From Bacteroides pyogenes DSM 20611 = JCM 6294 (GTDB lineage: Bacteria > Bacteroidota > Bacteroidia > Bacteroidales > Bacteroidaceae): a DNA stretch of 48,818 nucleotides. Shown here piece after piece: positions 23,083 through 31,504 of this stretch; positions within the stretch are counted from its first letter, which is position 1, and each line of letters starts with the position of its first letter. The stretch lies in contig NZ_ATZH01000034.1 of NCBI RefSeq assembly GCF_000428105.1, positions 1 through 48,818 on the forward strand. Reading direction: 5' to 3'. The notes beneath the pieces are model-generated. The model had not been told where the DNA came from. It saw nothing but the letters and a program-made list of their open reading frames with translations, and did no database searches. The translations under genes and the position numbers were made by a program.

Positions 23083-25460
23083 TGGCAAAAAGGCAAAAGG
23101 CAACAAGGTTTTCAATCCAAGCATTCGACAATGCCCATTACAAGACAACGGAGCAATACACACGCGCCGTTGATGCGTTGTTTGATTCCACAACCAAAGC
23201 AATATCCCAAGCGGCGGCAAAAGGCAAATACGACCCCGAAAAACCCTTTTCTTTCGATGATTATCCCGGTGTTAAGTCGGTGATGCAAGATGTTACAACG
23301 CAGCTTGCAAACCGCCTTACAACCACCATTGAAACCGGGGCACGGAAACAATGGCTTTTCGCTTGCAAAAAAAATGATGGCTTCATTGCATCCATCATGG
23401 ATACATCCAAGTTAAGCAAGGCACGATTGAACAAGATGCAAGACCAAAACTTGGATGCGTTGAAAGCCTTTCAGGTGCGCAAAGTCGAGGGTTTGAACCT
23501 TTCGGAACGTGTTTGGAGGTATGTTGGGCAATACCGGGAACAAATGGAAACCGCTCTTGATGCAGGATTGGGAGAGGGTCGCAGCGCACAACAGTTGGCA
23601 AGGGATGTCAAGCAGAACTTGAAAGACCCGAACCGATTGTTCCGCCGTGTTCGTGACAAACGTGGAAACCTTGTGTTGTCGAAAGCCGCCAAAGCATTTC
23701 ACCCCGGACGCGGTGTTTACCGTTCAAGCGTGAAAAATGCACAGCGCCTGACACGTTCCGAAATCAACATGGCTTATCGTGAAAGTGATTGGCAAAGGTG
23801 GCAATCGCTTGATTTTGTTGTTGGTTTTGAGGTGATACGGTCGAACCACGAGCCATTGTGTGAGTGCAAGACGTGTGAAAGGCTTGTTGGTCGTTATCCA
23901 AAGACGTTTAAGTTCAAAGGTTGGCATCCTCAATGTATGTGTTACGCCGTTCCAATCCTGATGGACGAAGAGACTTTTGATGAAAATGAATTGGGCGACC
24001 TCAAAGCGGCATTGCGCGGAACGACATACAAGCACAGGGAAGCGGCAAATGTTGTCCCGGATGTCCCACAAGGATTCAAAGATTGGGTGAAAGACCATAT
24101 TGACGCGCAAAAGAATTGGGCTTCAACCCCCTATTTCATCAAAGACAACTTCAAAGATGGCAAGTTGTCCGAGGGGCTAAAGATTGACTTGCCGAAACAG
24201 ACCGTCCAAGTTGATGTTCTTGCACCCTACCAAACACAAATTGCCCAAGCAAGGCAACAAGCAACCAAATGGGGTTTGTCCGTGCAGCTTACAATGTTGG
24301 AAAAATATGTTGCCGACAAGGACATATCAAGCATTCAAAGCCGTGTTGCAACCATACAATCAAAAACAATGCAAATGGAACAAGCCGATGCGGATATTCG
24401 CCGCAAGTGTGCCGAATGGGGGCTTAATACATATCCCCTTGATGAAGCAATGCGCAATCCTGATTCAAAGAATATCTTGGCAAAAATGGCGGAATTGGAA
24501 ACCCGTGTTTTTGATGCAGAAAAAGAATACAAGCAATTCATTTCAGATGCCAACAAAGCAGTAATCGAAGCCCGAAAATGCAAAGGTATTGACATTTCGG
24601 GAATGCTTGCAGATATTGCCACCATTACAGGCGACAAGCGCGAATGGGTTGTGGCAAAAGCATCTTATAAAAAGGCATTGCAAGAATTTTTGTACAAGAT
24701 TTCAAATGCAAAGGGGGTAATGCCGATTTCAAGCCAAATGCCAAACGAATTGAAAGCGAAATCAACGTATTTGAATGGTGAAGATTATACCTTTGACAAA
24801 GATTTCTTTGATTTGATAGACCCGAACAAGCCGATTCGACTTGAAATACTTGATTCGGATAGTGGTTCGTATTCGTCTTATGGTGGTGATTTGGTACATA
24901 TTGCTGGCAAGAAACGAAACGCAAACAGTTCTTGGGAAACCAAGGCGGTTATTTATCACGAATATGGACATTGTATTGATGCACAACGTGCATTATGGAC
25001 GGATAGTAAATTGATTGATATGCGAAATGCCCAAATAAAGATGTTGAAGAAGAAAGGTGAATACACCGTTTATGAACGCAAATGGAATCACAAAGATGGC
25101 GGTTGGTATCATGAAAGAGTGACAAAAACAATGCCGATGGTTGAATATATTGATACCAAGCTACAACAGTTGCAAGAAAAAATTTTGGGAATGAAAGAAG
25201 ATGTGTTCCAAAAACGCGGAATCACCAAATGGGATGCTATTGAGCAAATCGGAAGCACGCGCGACACCATTAAATCCCTTGTGGTTAAATACGGGAGCGG
25301 GCACACAACATCTTATTTCAAGAAAACGCGAATGTCCGAAACCGAATATCTTGCACACGCATTTGAAAACACATTCTTGGGTAATCGGGTATTTCAAAAG
25401 TATCTTCCAGATATATACAACGAAATGATTGCTTATATTAGAGCGTTGAAACCTATTTAA
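23082..25460 (+). CDS. MuF/SPP1 gp7-like head protein with C-terminal zincin domain
   Basis: A 792-aa protein. About 1-300 match phage Mu F/SPP1 gp7 minor head proteins, ending in HPQCMCYAVPIL. A helical linker follows (about 330-560). The C-terminal part contains H626-E-Y-G-H630 (YHEYGHCIDAQ), a zincin HExxH motif, with candidate third ligands in E755-x-x-x-H759-x-x-E762. MuF proteins with C-terminal toxin domains are known to be packaged in phage heads; this one may deliver a metalloprotease-like effector. A capsid maturation role is the alternative. It follows the portal, as usual. Confidence 0.85.
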   Translation: MAKRQKATRFSIQAFDNAHYKTTEQYTRAVDALFDSTTKAISQAAAKGKYDPEKPFSFDDYPGVKSVMQDVTTQLANRLTTTIETGARKQWLFACKKNDGFIASIMDTSKLSKARLNKMQDQNLDALKAFQVRKVEGLNLSERVWRYVGQYREQMETALDAGLGEGRSAQQLARDVKQNLKDPNRLFRRVRDKRGNLVLSKAAKAFHPGRGVYRSSVKNAQRLTRSEINMAYRESDWQRWQSLDFVVGFEVIRSNHEPLCECKTCERLVGRYPKTFKFKGWHPQCMCYAVPILMDEETFDENELGDLKAALRGTTYKHREAANVVPDVPQGFKDWVKDHIDAQKNWASTPYFIKDNFKDGKLSEGLKIDLPKQTVQVDVLAPYQTQIAQARQQATKWGLSVQLTMLEKYVADKDISSIQSRVATIQSKTMQMEQADADIRRKCAEWGLNTYPLDEAMRNPDSKNILAKMAELETRVFDAEKEYKQFISDANKAVIEARKCKGIDISGMLADIATITGDKREWVVAKASYKKALQEFLYKISNAKGVMPISSQMPNELKAKSTYLNGEDYTFDKDFFDLIDPNKPIRLEILDSDSGSYSSYGGDLVHIAGKKRNANSSWETKAVIYHEYGHCIDAQRALWTDSKLIDMRNAQIKMLKKKGEYTVYERKWNHKDGGWYHERVTKTMPMVEYIDTKLQQLQEKILGMKEDVFQKRGITKWDAIEQIGSTRDTIKSLVVKYGSGHTTSYFKKTRMSETEYLAHAFENTFLGNRVFQKYLPDIYNEMIAYIRALKPI

Positions 25461-25491
25461 TAAAGAATTTTGCAACCAAATTTGATTTATT

Positions 25492-25746
25492 ATGATTGAT
25501 ATTAAAAAACTAAAAGGAGAGGATTTGTTTTATTACATTGTCGATAATGGCGAAAGAGAGTTTGCAGAAGCGGCGCAATTGCTTATGTATGCAGAACCCG
25601 ACAGGGACAAGGCGTTGGTTTTGCTTGAAAAGATGATTCAGGACGGAAAACGTCTTGTTGCTATTTATCCCGGCAATGGAGATGTTCCGCCAAAGAGCGC
25701 GGAGTTGGTCGGTGATATTCCCGACGGTGCTTTGTATCTTGTATAA
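25492..25746 (+). CDS. Small acidic protein after the MuF effector (possible immunity protein)
   Basis: An 84-aa protein, unrecognised. About 20-50 is helical (FAEAAQLLMYAEPDRDKALVLLEKM) and the end is beta-like (GDIPDGALYLV). It lies 31 nt after the MuF-zincin gene and is the last gene before a strong terminator, so the pair forms the end of one transcript. That arrangement, as in toxin-immunity pairs, suggests but does not prove an immunity role. Confidence 0.55.
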   Translation: MIDIKKLKGEDLFYYIVDNGEREFAEAAQLLMYAEPDRDKALVLLEKMIQDGKRLVAIYPGNGDVPPKSAELVGDIPDGALYLV

Positions 25747-25751
25747 ATAAT

Positions 25752-25780
25752 AGGGGTTGCTTTGTCGGCAACCCCTTTTT
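25752..25780. terminator. Bidirectional intrinsic terminator
   Basis: AGGGGTTGC (25752-25760) pairs with GCAACCCCT (25768-25776) around a 7-nt loop, followed by TTTTT on the plus strand. It lies between the convergent MuF transcript and the minus-strand operon ending at 25782, and could stop both. Confidence 0.85.
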
Positions 25781-25781
25781 C

Positions 25782-26009
25782 TCACCTCGATGGTTTACGA
25801 TTCGTTTTCTTTCGATGTATCACACCCCGGTATATGATGCACTTGTTGTTGCGATATGGCTTTGATTCCGTTATCTTATACGACCACAACCGGGATTTCG
25901 ACACACCCAAATCAACCGGGTTGAATGTGTCGAATATCGCGGCGATAGAACCGAAATAATGGTGGTTGTCGTCGCCGAAGCAAACGTGATATATCGTTGT
26001 TCCGTTCAT
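25782..26009 (-). CDS. Small hypothetical protein, last gene of the inserted operon
   Basis: A 75-aa protein (N-terminus MNGTTIYHVCFGDDNHHYF, C-terminus basic, HRKKTNRKPSR). Its ATG overlaps the upstream stop (TAATG), which supports it over the competing plus-strand frame 25762-25959. The basic tail suggests nucleic-acid contact, but nothing more can be read. It ends 2 nt from the terminator. Confidence 0.65.
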   Translation of the reverse strand: MNGTTIYHVCFGDDNHHYFGSIAAIFDTFNPVDLGVSKSRLWSYKITESKPYRNNKCIIYRGVIHRKKTNRKPSR

Positions 26010-26566
26010 TACGATTTTATGTTGAAATCAAACCATTCTTTGGGCGAATTGAATGCCGCCTTTTTGATTTGGCGATAAAACGCCTTGTTCAGCTTGCGAA
26101 GCCTTGCCAAGATTTCGTGCGGATTCCAACGAAATTCGGGCATTACTTCATTGTTGGCGGCGTAAATACCACCTTGTTTTGGCTCAAAACGCCCAAAGGC
26201 AACCAAGTGTCCGCCCTTGATGAAAACAACGTCCCTGATGGCTTTATTTGGCTTGTGGCGGTATGTTAAAGACGTGCAAGTGTTGTAATACTCAACAATC
26301 TTGCGGTGTTGTTCCATTGCTTCTTTCATCTTGCTTGCCTTGTTCTTGCGGAAATCCCACATATTCTTGGCGACCTGATGCCGGAGTTCCGCCACGTTGA
26401 TATGCTCTTTCGCCATTGCCACATCATACGGCAATGTGCCATTGGCAAACATTCTTACAGCACGAACAAGACTTTCCTTGTCCACCACCTTGTCGTGAAG
26501 TTCTTTCACGAAATCCACCGTCAAGCCATACTTGCTTGCAAGTGCTTCAAAATTCATCTTTTCCAT
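26009..26566 (-). CDS. Hypothetical protein linked to PAPS-reductase-like gene
   Basis: A 185-aa protein, unrecognised. The N-terminal half is helical (SKYGLTVDFVKELHDKV, DKESLVRAVRMF), and the C-terminal half is basic with aromatic residues (NPHEILARLRKLNKAFYRQIKKA). There is no membrane segment. It follows the PAPS-reductase-like gene by 19 nt on the same strand, so it may be its partner, but there is no direct sign of function. Confidence 0.6.
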   Translation of the reverse strand: MEKMNFEALASKYGLTVDFVKELHDKVVDKESLVRAVRMFANGTLPYDVAMAKEHINVAELRHQVAKNMWDFRKNKASKMKEAMEQHRKIVEYYNTCTSLTYRHKPNKAIRDVVFIKGGHLVAFGRFEPKQGGIYAANNEVMPEFRWNPHEILARLRKLNKAFYRQIKKAAFNSPKEWFDFNIKS

Positions 26567-26585
26567 TGCAAAGTAATTATTTTAT

Positions 26586-27464
26586 TTAATAGAAAAACTT
26601 TTTATGTCTATCTTTTGCCAGCCAAGTATCGGCATTTTCGCCCGAAACCCACCATTGAAACACTTGTTCCGGGGAATCGAACTTGTCGTAATTGCCGTAT
26701 TGTTCCATGACTTCACGAATTGCACGGATATAAACCTTTTCCGCAACCCTTGGGAACATTTCAAGTTCACGCCTTTTTTCTTTTGGTGAAGCCATTGGGC
26801 AAAATAAACAACCGATTCGATGAAAGCCTTTGTCATACAAATCGCAATACGGCATATTGTTTCCCTTGATGAAGCCCCAAACATCGTTGTCCGTCCAATC
26901 GAAAATCGGGGAAATAGCAACCTTGTCTTTGCCATTGACGCAATAAACCTTTGTGTCGGAATCGGTTTCAAATAGTTGTTGCCCCCCCCGTGTGGATTGA
27001 ACAAGTTTGCCATTCTCGATGTCGTACCCAACACGTTGCCCCAATACCTCAATCGGGTGACGTTTCGCCCGTTTAGTTGATTCCGCCTTGCGTATGCCCA
27101 AGCAAGTGCAAGTTCCCGCGCCCGCTTGTTCTTTAAGGCAGGCGCAACAAAACCGGGCTTGACGTGTCGGCAACATTTTCTTTTTGACGATAAGTTGCCG
27201 CATATTTAATTCGGGCAAATTCAATTTGACTTGCGGATAATTACCACGAACAAACTTCATTAAATTAGGAGAATCAACCGTTGTAACTTGCATTTCCGCG
27301 TGATGCTTGACCCCCGCCATTTCAACGAGGGCAAGCAACACTTGCGAATCCTTGCCCCCGGAAAAGGCAACGTGAAAGCCCCTTTCGTCCATTCTCAATG
27401 CGAGGGATTCCGCATCTCGTACGAACTGAATTGCCTTTCTTTCAAGTTCAATAATCCGATTCAT
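26586..27464 (-). CDS. PAPS reductase / DndC-like sulfurtransferase family protein
   Basis: A 292-aa ATP-pyrophosphatase-fold enzyme with a PP-loop S35-G-G-K-D-S40 (FSGGKDSQVLLAL). Two Cys clusters (RFCCACLKEQ ... TCTCLG and GCLFCPM) could hold an Fe-S cluster, as in DndC-type sulfur enzymes. Family members reduce PAPS or place sulfur on DNA/RNA. In a phage, a nucleic-acid modification or counter-defence role is plausible. No DndA, DndD or DndE gene is visible. A C8 run (26982-26989) lies within it. It starts 1 nt after the previous gene. Confidence 0.8.
   Translation of the reverse strand: MNRIIELERKAIQFVRDAESLALRMDERGFHVAFSGGKDSQVLLALVEMAGVKHHAEMQVTTVDSPNLMKFVRGNYPQVKLNLPELNMRQLIVKKKMLPTRQARFCCACLKEQAGAGTCTCLGIRKAESTKRAKRHPIEVLGQRVGYDIENGKLVQSTRGGQQLFETDSDTKVYCVNGKDKVAISPIFDWTDNDVWGFIKGNNMPYCDLYDKGFHRIGCLFCPMASPKEKRRELEMFPRVAEKVYIRAIREVMEQYGNYDKFDSPEQVFQWWVSGENADTWLAKDRHKKFFY
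26982..26989 (-). repeat. C8/G8 tract inside the PAPS-reductase-like gene
   Basis: Eight consecutive C residues on the plus strand, encoding R-G-G on the minus strand. The gene is in frame at this length. It is the third G/C homopolymer of seven or more in enzyme genes of the window. Confidence 0.8.
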
Positions 27465-27465
27465 A

Positions 27466-27693
27466 TCAAAAGCAAGTTTTTAATTCGTGTTGTTTGAATC
27501 TGAATCCCGAAATGATTTCCAAGGCTTCTTCAATCTTGAATGATGATGCCATTGTGCAAGGGCAACCGTGGTCACCTGTTGGGTCGAGGTATTGGAAGCA
27601 AGCCCCCGAACCATCTTTGTAAAATTCCACAGCCGAAACACGACCGTTTGCAAGGGCTTCACGCACCTTTGTGATTCTTCTTTGATTTTCCAT
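27466..27693 (-). CDS. Small protein, first gene of the inserted minus-strand operon
   Basis: A 75-aa protein with GDHGCPCTMASSF and HELKTCF, so it has several cysteines and could bind a metal. Not recognised. It is the first gene after operator 6, 43 nt upstream on this strand, and precedes the PAPS-reductase-like gene by 1 nt. Confidence 0.6.
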   Translation of the reverse strand: MENQRRITKVREALANGRVSAVEFYKDGSGACFQYLDPTGDHGCPCTMASSFKIEEALEIISGFRFKQHELKTCF

Positions 27694-27735
27694 TGTCGCG
27701 AAAATTTAAGTTTAAAAATAATTGCTGCTGTATGG

Positions 27736-27752
27736 TGTATTATAGTGAAACA
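27736..27752 (-). promoter_or_regulatory. Operator 6 of the dispersed dyad (minus strand)
   Basis: Minus strand TGTTTCACTATAATACA. It faces the minus-strand operon, whose first ATG is at 27693. A weak TATTTTTA lies 15 nt further on. It forms a back-to-back pair with operator 7 in the divergent gap 27694-27920. Confidence 0.6.
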
Positions 27753-27858
27753 CTGCAATGTAACAACTTTATTTAATATAACAAGCAAAAACATAAGAAA
27801 AATGCGTTTGCAATGCAAAATGTGGAAAAGTAAAGCATAAGTTTCCCTATATAGAAAA

Positions 27859-27887
27859 TTGTGTTACTATAAAACATCATAATTTTG
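27859..27887 (+). promoter_or_regulatory. Promoter of the capsid module
   Basis: TTG at 27859-27861, 18-nt spacer, then TAATTTTG at 27880-27887 (TAnnTTTG). It reads toward the scaffold gene at 27921. Operator 7 overlaps it, so a bound repressor would block it. Confidence 0.6.
27860..27876 (+). promoter_or_regulatory. Operator 7 of the dispersed dyad
   Basis: TGTGTTACTATAAAACA. A TAATTTTG -7 element begins 3 nt later (27880) and a TTG at 27859-27861 has an 18-nt spacer to it, so this operator fills the promoter spacer. Confidence 0.65.
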
Positions 27888-27920
27888 AAAATGATTTGTA
27901 ACACATAAAACATTTATCGA

Positions 27921-28616
27921 ATGAAAGAAAAAATTTTAGCACTACTTGTGGCACGGTTCCAAGGCGTGCGAAAAGATTGCTTGTTGATGATGGCACGCGC
28001 ATTAGCGTTACAGGCTTCAACAGAAGATGAAGCGAAAGCACTTGTCGACAAGGTGACAGATGCGCAAGTTACCGAATTTGTCAAGGATGTTCGCGCAGAT
28101 GTGGACAAAGAGGTGTCCGAAAGTAACAAGACTTTTGAAACGAACTTGAAAAAGAAGTTTGATTTTGTCGCCAAAGCCGAACCCGGCGGCAATGGTGGTA
28201 AAAAAGAACCCGACCCCAACGACATTTCCGAGATTGTAAAATCAGCGGTTGCCGAAGCGGTCAAGCCGTTTCAAGAAAAATTGTCCGGCTATGAAGCGGA
28301 CAATATTGCAAAATCAAGGCTTCAAGCATTGAACGAGAAATTGAACGGATGTAAGGACGAAACTTTCAAGAAGCAAACCTTGAAAGACTTTGCCCGTATG
28401 ACGTTCGACACTGACGATGCGTTTAACGAATACTTGAATGAGAAAGCAACGGACATTGAAACTGCAAATCAAAATGTGGCAAATGCAGCATTGAGCAATG
28501 GCGCGGGAAGCCCCCTTTTCGCTCAAAAAGAGGAAAGCGGTATTTCCAAAGGCGTTGCCGAATATGTGGAAAGCCAAAAGCCCGAAAACAACAGCTTCAC
28601 GGGCAAAGAAGTGTAA
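27921..28616 (+). CDS. Head scaffolding-like protein
   Basis: A 231-aa highly charged, helical protein with a Gly/Asn-rich linker (about 88-95) and coiled-coil segments on either side. The composition and place, immediately before decoration and major capsid genes, fit a scaffold that guides capsid assembly. There is no protease motif. The assignment is from context; sequence similarity to known scaffolds was not tested. Confidence 0.65.
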   Translation: MKEKILALLVARFQGVRKDCLLMMARALALQASTEDEAKALVDKVTDAQVTEFVKDVRADVDKEVSESNKTFETNLKKKFDFVAKAEPGGNGGKKEPDPNDISEIVKSAVAEAVKPFQEKLSGYEADNIAKSRLQALNEKLNGCKDETFKKQTLKDFARMTFDTDDAFNEYLNEKATDIETANQNVANAALSNGAGSPLFAQKEESGISKGVAEYVESQKPENNSFTGKEV

Positions 28617-28636
28617 AACTTTAATTCATCAAAACA

Positions 28637-29203
28637 ATGTCATTAACGATTAAACGAAAGAAAGACAATCGCGTTGTGAAGTGTATTCTTCACCGCATTG
28701 CCGACATTCCCGGTGGCGTTACGGTTTCCGTTGCCAATTTGGGTGGTTCGGCTTTGTTTGAGGGAACGCCCATTGGAAAGGGCGCGGATGGTTTATTTGT
28801 AGTTTGCAAAACCGCGCAAGTTATCACGGAAGCGAATGAAAGTGCAACAACCTACGAAGTTGCAAAAGGACACCACTTCAAGGTCGGTGACAGATTTGCA
28901 ACCGATGCTTGCAACGGTCAAACAATTAAAACCATTGACAAGACTAATTCCGCAAAGGATGTCATTACCCTTGGAACAACGCTTGGCGCAACCGTCAAAG
29001 CCGGAACTTGTGCATTTGAATCAAGTGGCGCTAACAAGACACTGAAAGTTACCCCGGTTGCCATTGCTGGGTCAAACTACGATGTTGAAAATGGCGACAA
29101 CTTATTCACAGATGCTTGGGTTATCGGCGTGGTGAATACAGCCAATGCCCCTATTGTGAATGATGCCGTTAAGACGGCATTGAAAACAATTGCTTATGTG
29201 TAA
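28637..29203 (+). CDS. Capsid decoration-like protein
   Basis: A 188-aa beta-rich protein (IPGGVTVSVANLGGSALFEGTPIGK, HHFKVGDRFATD, TLGTTLGATVKAGTCAF) between the scaffold and the major capsid protein. Its position and small beta-structured make-up match head decoration or stabilisation proteins. Identity as decoration rather than another head part is inferred. Confidence 0.6.
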   Translation: MSLTIKRKKDNRVVKCILHRIADIPGGVTVSVANLGGSALFEGTPIGKGADGLFVVCKTAQVITEANESATTYEVAKGHHFKVGDRFATDACNGQTIKTIDKTNSAKDVITLGTTLGATVKAGTCAFESSGANKTLKVTPVAIAGSNYDVENGDNLFTDAWVIGVVNTANAPIVNDAVKTALKTIAYV

Positions 29204-29223
29204 CCCATAAAAAGTAAACCAAT

Positions 29224-30330
29224 ATGCAGAAATCATTAATGGTTGGGTTGAATGAAAAGGATATGGAAGCCGTAATTCGCACTTACGACCTCAAAGATTA
29301 CTATTATCCAACCCTTTTCCCACTTAAAGAAACAAATTTCTTGACGTGGAAGATGCTTGAAGCGCAATCAGGTTTGAAGATTGCCGCCGACCTTGTTGCA
29401 AGGGGAGCGACAATTCCGAAAAAGACCCGTGAAGCGATTTCAAGGATTCAGGGTGATATACCAAAAATCACCATTTCGAGAGAGAAGAACGAAGATGAAT
29501 TGACCGAATACGACATAATGGTTGCAATGTCGAGCAACAACCCCGACTTGAGAGCCCTTGTTGAATTTTGGGCGGAAGATACCAAGTTTTGTTGGGATGG
29601 TGTTGCAGCCCGTGCCGAATGGATTGCATTGCGCCAAATTTCGCTTGGAAAGGTCAAGTTCACCAACTCCAACAACGCGGCGGTTGTTACCGAATATGAT
29701 GTTGATTATCTGATTCCGGCAGAACAGAAAATTGGCGTTGCAATAGCATACGATTCCGGCACAGCTGCAAAGCCTTTGACAAAGGATTTCCCAGCAGCGT
29801 TGAAGTTAGGTAAGAAGTTGCATGGGGCGACCTACAAGTTCGTATTTATGAATGTTGATACCTTTGAAAAATTCGCTTCACAAGAAGAAGTTTGGAAGAA
29901 GTGTTCTTCATTCATTCAGAATGCAACAGGTACACAGGATGCGCCCGACCTTGCGACCGTGAACGCATATCTTGCCAAGAAGAAAGAACTTTATCGTGGC
30001 TTGCAGATTATCATAATCGACCAAGAGATTACAATCGAACTTGCAGATGGTACACGTACCACCTCAAATCCTTTTGAGGACGATGTAATTCTTTTCTCTG
30101 AAAGCAAGGTTTTGGGCAATACTTATTGGAAGAAGCCGATTGATGCAAAGAAGATGCCCGGCAGCGTAGCCGAAAAGGTAATGCACGGACATACCCTTAT
30201 CAAGAAGTATTCCAATGAATCGCCCGTTCAGGAAGTGACCGAGGGAATCGCAAACCTTTTCCCGGCTTGGAATCTTGCGGGTCGCTCTGTATTGATGCAG
30301 ACCAACGCAACTTCTTGGAATAAAAACTAA
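29224..30330 (+). CDS. Major capsid protein, phage E-like HK97 fold
   Basis: A 368-aa protein. The order matches phage major capsid E-type proteins: an N-terminal arm (YYYPTLFPLKETNFLTWKMLEAQSG), a central spine-helix region, and a C-terminal beta domain with VILFSESKVLGNTYW. About 1107 nt is normal for this family. It forms the icosahedral shell. A terminator follows, perhaps giving high levels of this transcript. Confidence 0.85.
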   Translation: MQKSLMVGLNEKDMEAVIRTYDLKDYYYPTLFPLKETNFLTWKMLEAQSGLKIAADLVARGATIPKKTREAISRIQGDIPKITISREKNEDELTEYDIMVAMSSNNPDLRALVEFWAEDTKFCWDGVAARAEWIALRQISLGKVKFTNSNNAAVVTEYDVDYLIPAEQKIGVAIAYDSGTAAKPLTKDFPAALKLGKKLHGATYKFVFMNVDTFEKFASQEEVWKKCSSFIQNATGTQDAPDLATVNAYLAKKKELYRGLQIIIIDQEITIELADGTRTTSNPFEDDVILFSESKVLGNTYWKKPIDAKKMPGSVAEKVMHGHTLIKKYSNESPVQEVTEGIANLFPAWNLAGRSVLMQTNATSWNKN

Positions 30331-30334
30331 CATC

Positions 30335-30383
30335 GACCGATGGGGTGTGATGATTTCGGTTATTTCACCCCAAAGGTCTTTTT
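30335..30383 (+). terminator. Intrinsic terminator after the capsid gene
   Basis: GACC-ga-TGGGGTG pairs with CACCCCA-aa-GGTC (30335-30347 with 30366-30378) around an 18-nt loop, and TTTTT follows at once. It lies between capsid and connector genes, as often after capsid genes. Confidence 0.7.
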
Positions 30384-30396
30384 GCAAGACAATGTT

Positions 30397-30711
30397 ATGA
30401 CCAATAAAGAGTATTTGACTAAATCATTAAATGGGCTGAACCTGATGGAAGATGATATTGATGTTATCTTGGCGAAAGGTGGGCTTGAAACGGACGCAAA
30501 TGCAGACGTGAATGCGTGTGACATGGCAGTATATCGCCGAATGTCGGCGGTGATTAAAGGAATGACGCAAAATGTTTCCGAGGGTGGATATTCTATTTCT
30601 TGGAACATGGAAGCCGTCAAAATGTACTACAACGCATTGTGTAATGAGTTGGGACAAGAAAATGTGTTGGTCGCACGTCCGAAAATTCGCAACCGTTCAA
30701 ATATTTGGTGA
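30397..30711 (+). CDS. Head-tail connector-like protein
   Basis: A 104-aa protein. I chose ATG 30397 (MTNKEYLTKSLNGL); a longer frame from 30340 would run through the terminator. It is helical (about 1-60), like gp6/gp15-type adaptor proteins, and lies directly after the capsid gene. The function is inferred from position. Confidence 0.65.
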   Translation: MTNKEYLTKSLNGLNLMEDDIDVILAKGGLETDANADVNACDMAVYRRMSAVIKGMTQNVSEGGYSISWNMEAVKMYYNALCNELGQENVLVARPKIRNRSNIW

Positions 30712-30713
30712 TT

Positions 30714-31046
30714 ATGGCAGTGAAGCAATATCCACATTTCCTTTTCATTGAGGAATCAACCGAAAGCATCCAAGACGCGGATGGTAATTGGATTGAATGT
30801 GAAACATCACGCAAATTCATATCCATGTGCCGTGAAGAATCGGATGGCAAAGGCACAGAATTTCAGGTTGCCGGGGGTGAATACCACAAGGCAACATCCG
30901 TGATTCAATGCCCCAAGACTTGCCCAAAGGTAAGCAAAGGCACAAGGGTAATTGTTGCAAATGACCCTGATTGTACGGACATACGCATTGACGGAATATG
31001 CTTGAATTTTGACCCGGCGCAACTTCATTCAAGATTATGGCTATAA
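30714..31046 (+). CDS. Neck/head-closure-like protein
   Basis: A 110-aa beta-rich protein starting at ATG 30714 (a TTG lies 9 nt upstream in frame). Four cysteines are present, two in CPKTCPKV. The size, gene order and the overlap of 10 nt with the gp10-like gene fit a head-closure (stopper) protein. Not confirmed by motif. Confidence 0.55.
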   Translation: MAVKQYPHFLFIEESTESIQDADGNWIECETSRKFISMCREESDGKGTEFQVAGGEYHKATSVIQCPKTCPKVSKGTRVIVANDPDCTDIRIDGICLNFDPAQLHSRLWL

Positions 31047-31504
31047 AAGCAAACTTCACAAAAGATGATGTCAAGGCGCATTTCGATGCGTTTCTTGATG
31101 AAATCCAAAGAAAGCAGATTGCAAGGTTGCAACAACTTGGCGAAATGTGCTTGATTGAAGCCCGGACAAACAAGGGCTACATGATGCAAACAGGCGCATT
31201 GCTTTCTTCAACGGGTTATCAAGTTTTTGTTGATGGTGTTGCGGTACATTCCCAATTTGATGCAGCAAGCGGCGCACAAAGTGATACAGCCGCAAAGGGC
31301 ATTAAAGCGGGTCAGGAATTGGCGGAATCAATCGGGAAAGAAACAAAGGGCGTTGCCCTTGTGGTTGTCGCTGGCATGAACTACGCCGCGTATGTCGAAG
31401 CGAAAGGATATAACGTGTTGTCAAGCGCGGAACATCTTGCGGAACGGGAATTGCCCCGGATGTTGGAAGATTTGATAAGTAACATTAATCGTGCTGCGGA
31501 ATAA
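31037..31504 (+). CDS. HK97 gp10-like tail completion protein
   Basis: A 155-aa protein with the gp10-family end GMNYAAYVEAKGYNVLSSAEH and an N-terminal helix (about 5-45). It helps join tail and head. It overlaps the previous gene by 10 nt and abuts the next (ATG right after the stop). Confidence 0.8.
   Translation: MAIKANFTKDDVKAHFDAFLDEIQRKQIARLQQLGEMCLIEARTNKGYMMQTGALLSSTGYQVFVDGVAVHSQFDAASGAQSDTAAKGIKAGQELAESIGKETKGVALVVVAGMNYAAYVEAKGYNVLSSAEHLAERELPRMLEDLISNINRAAE

Noticed and set aside
25762..25959. Plus-strand open frame of 65 codons after the MuF gene
   Set aside because: It begins inside the terminator and lies opposite a minus-strand gene that is translationally coupled (TAATG) to its operon.
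27897..27912. A further half-site pair (TGTAACA, TAAAACA) near 27900
   Set aside because: The left half breaks the consensus and the spacer is 2 rather than 3 nt, so it is not counted as an operator.
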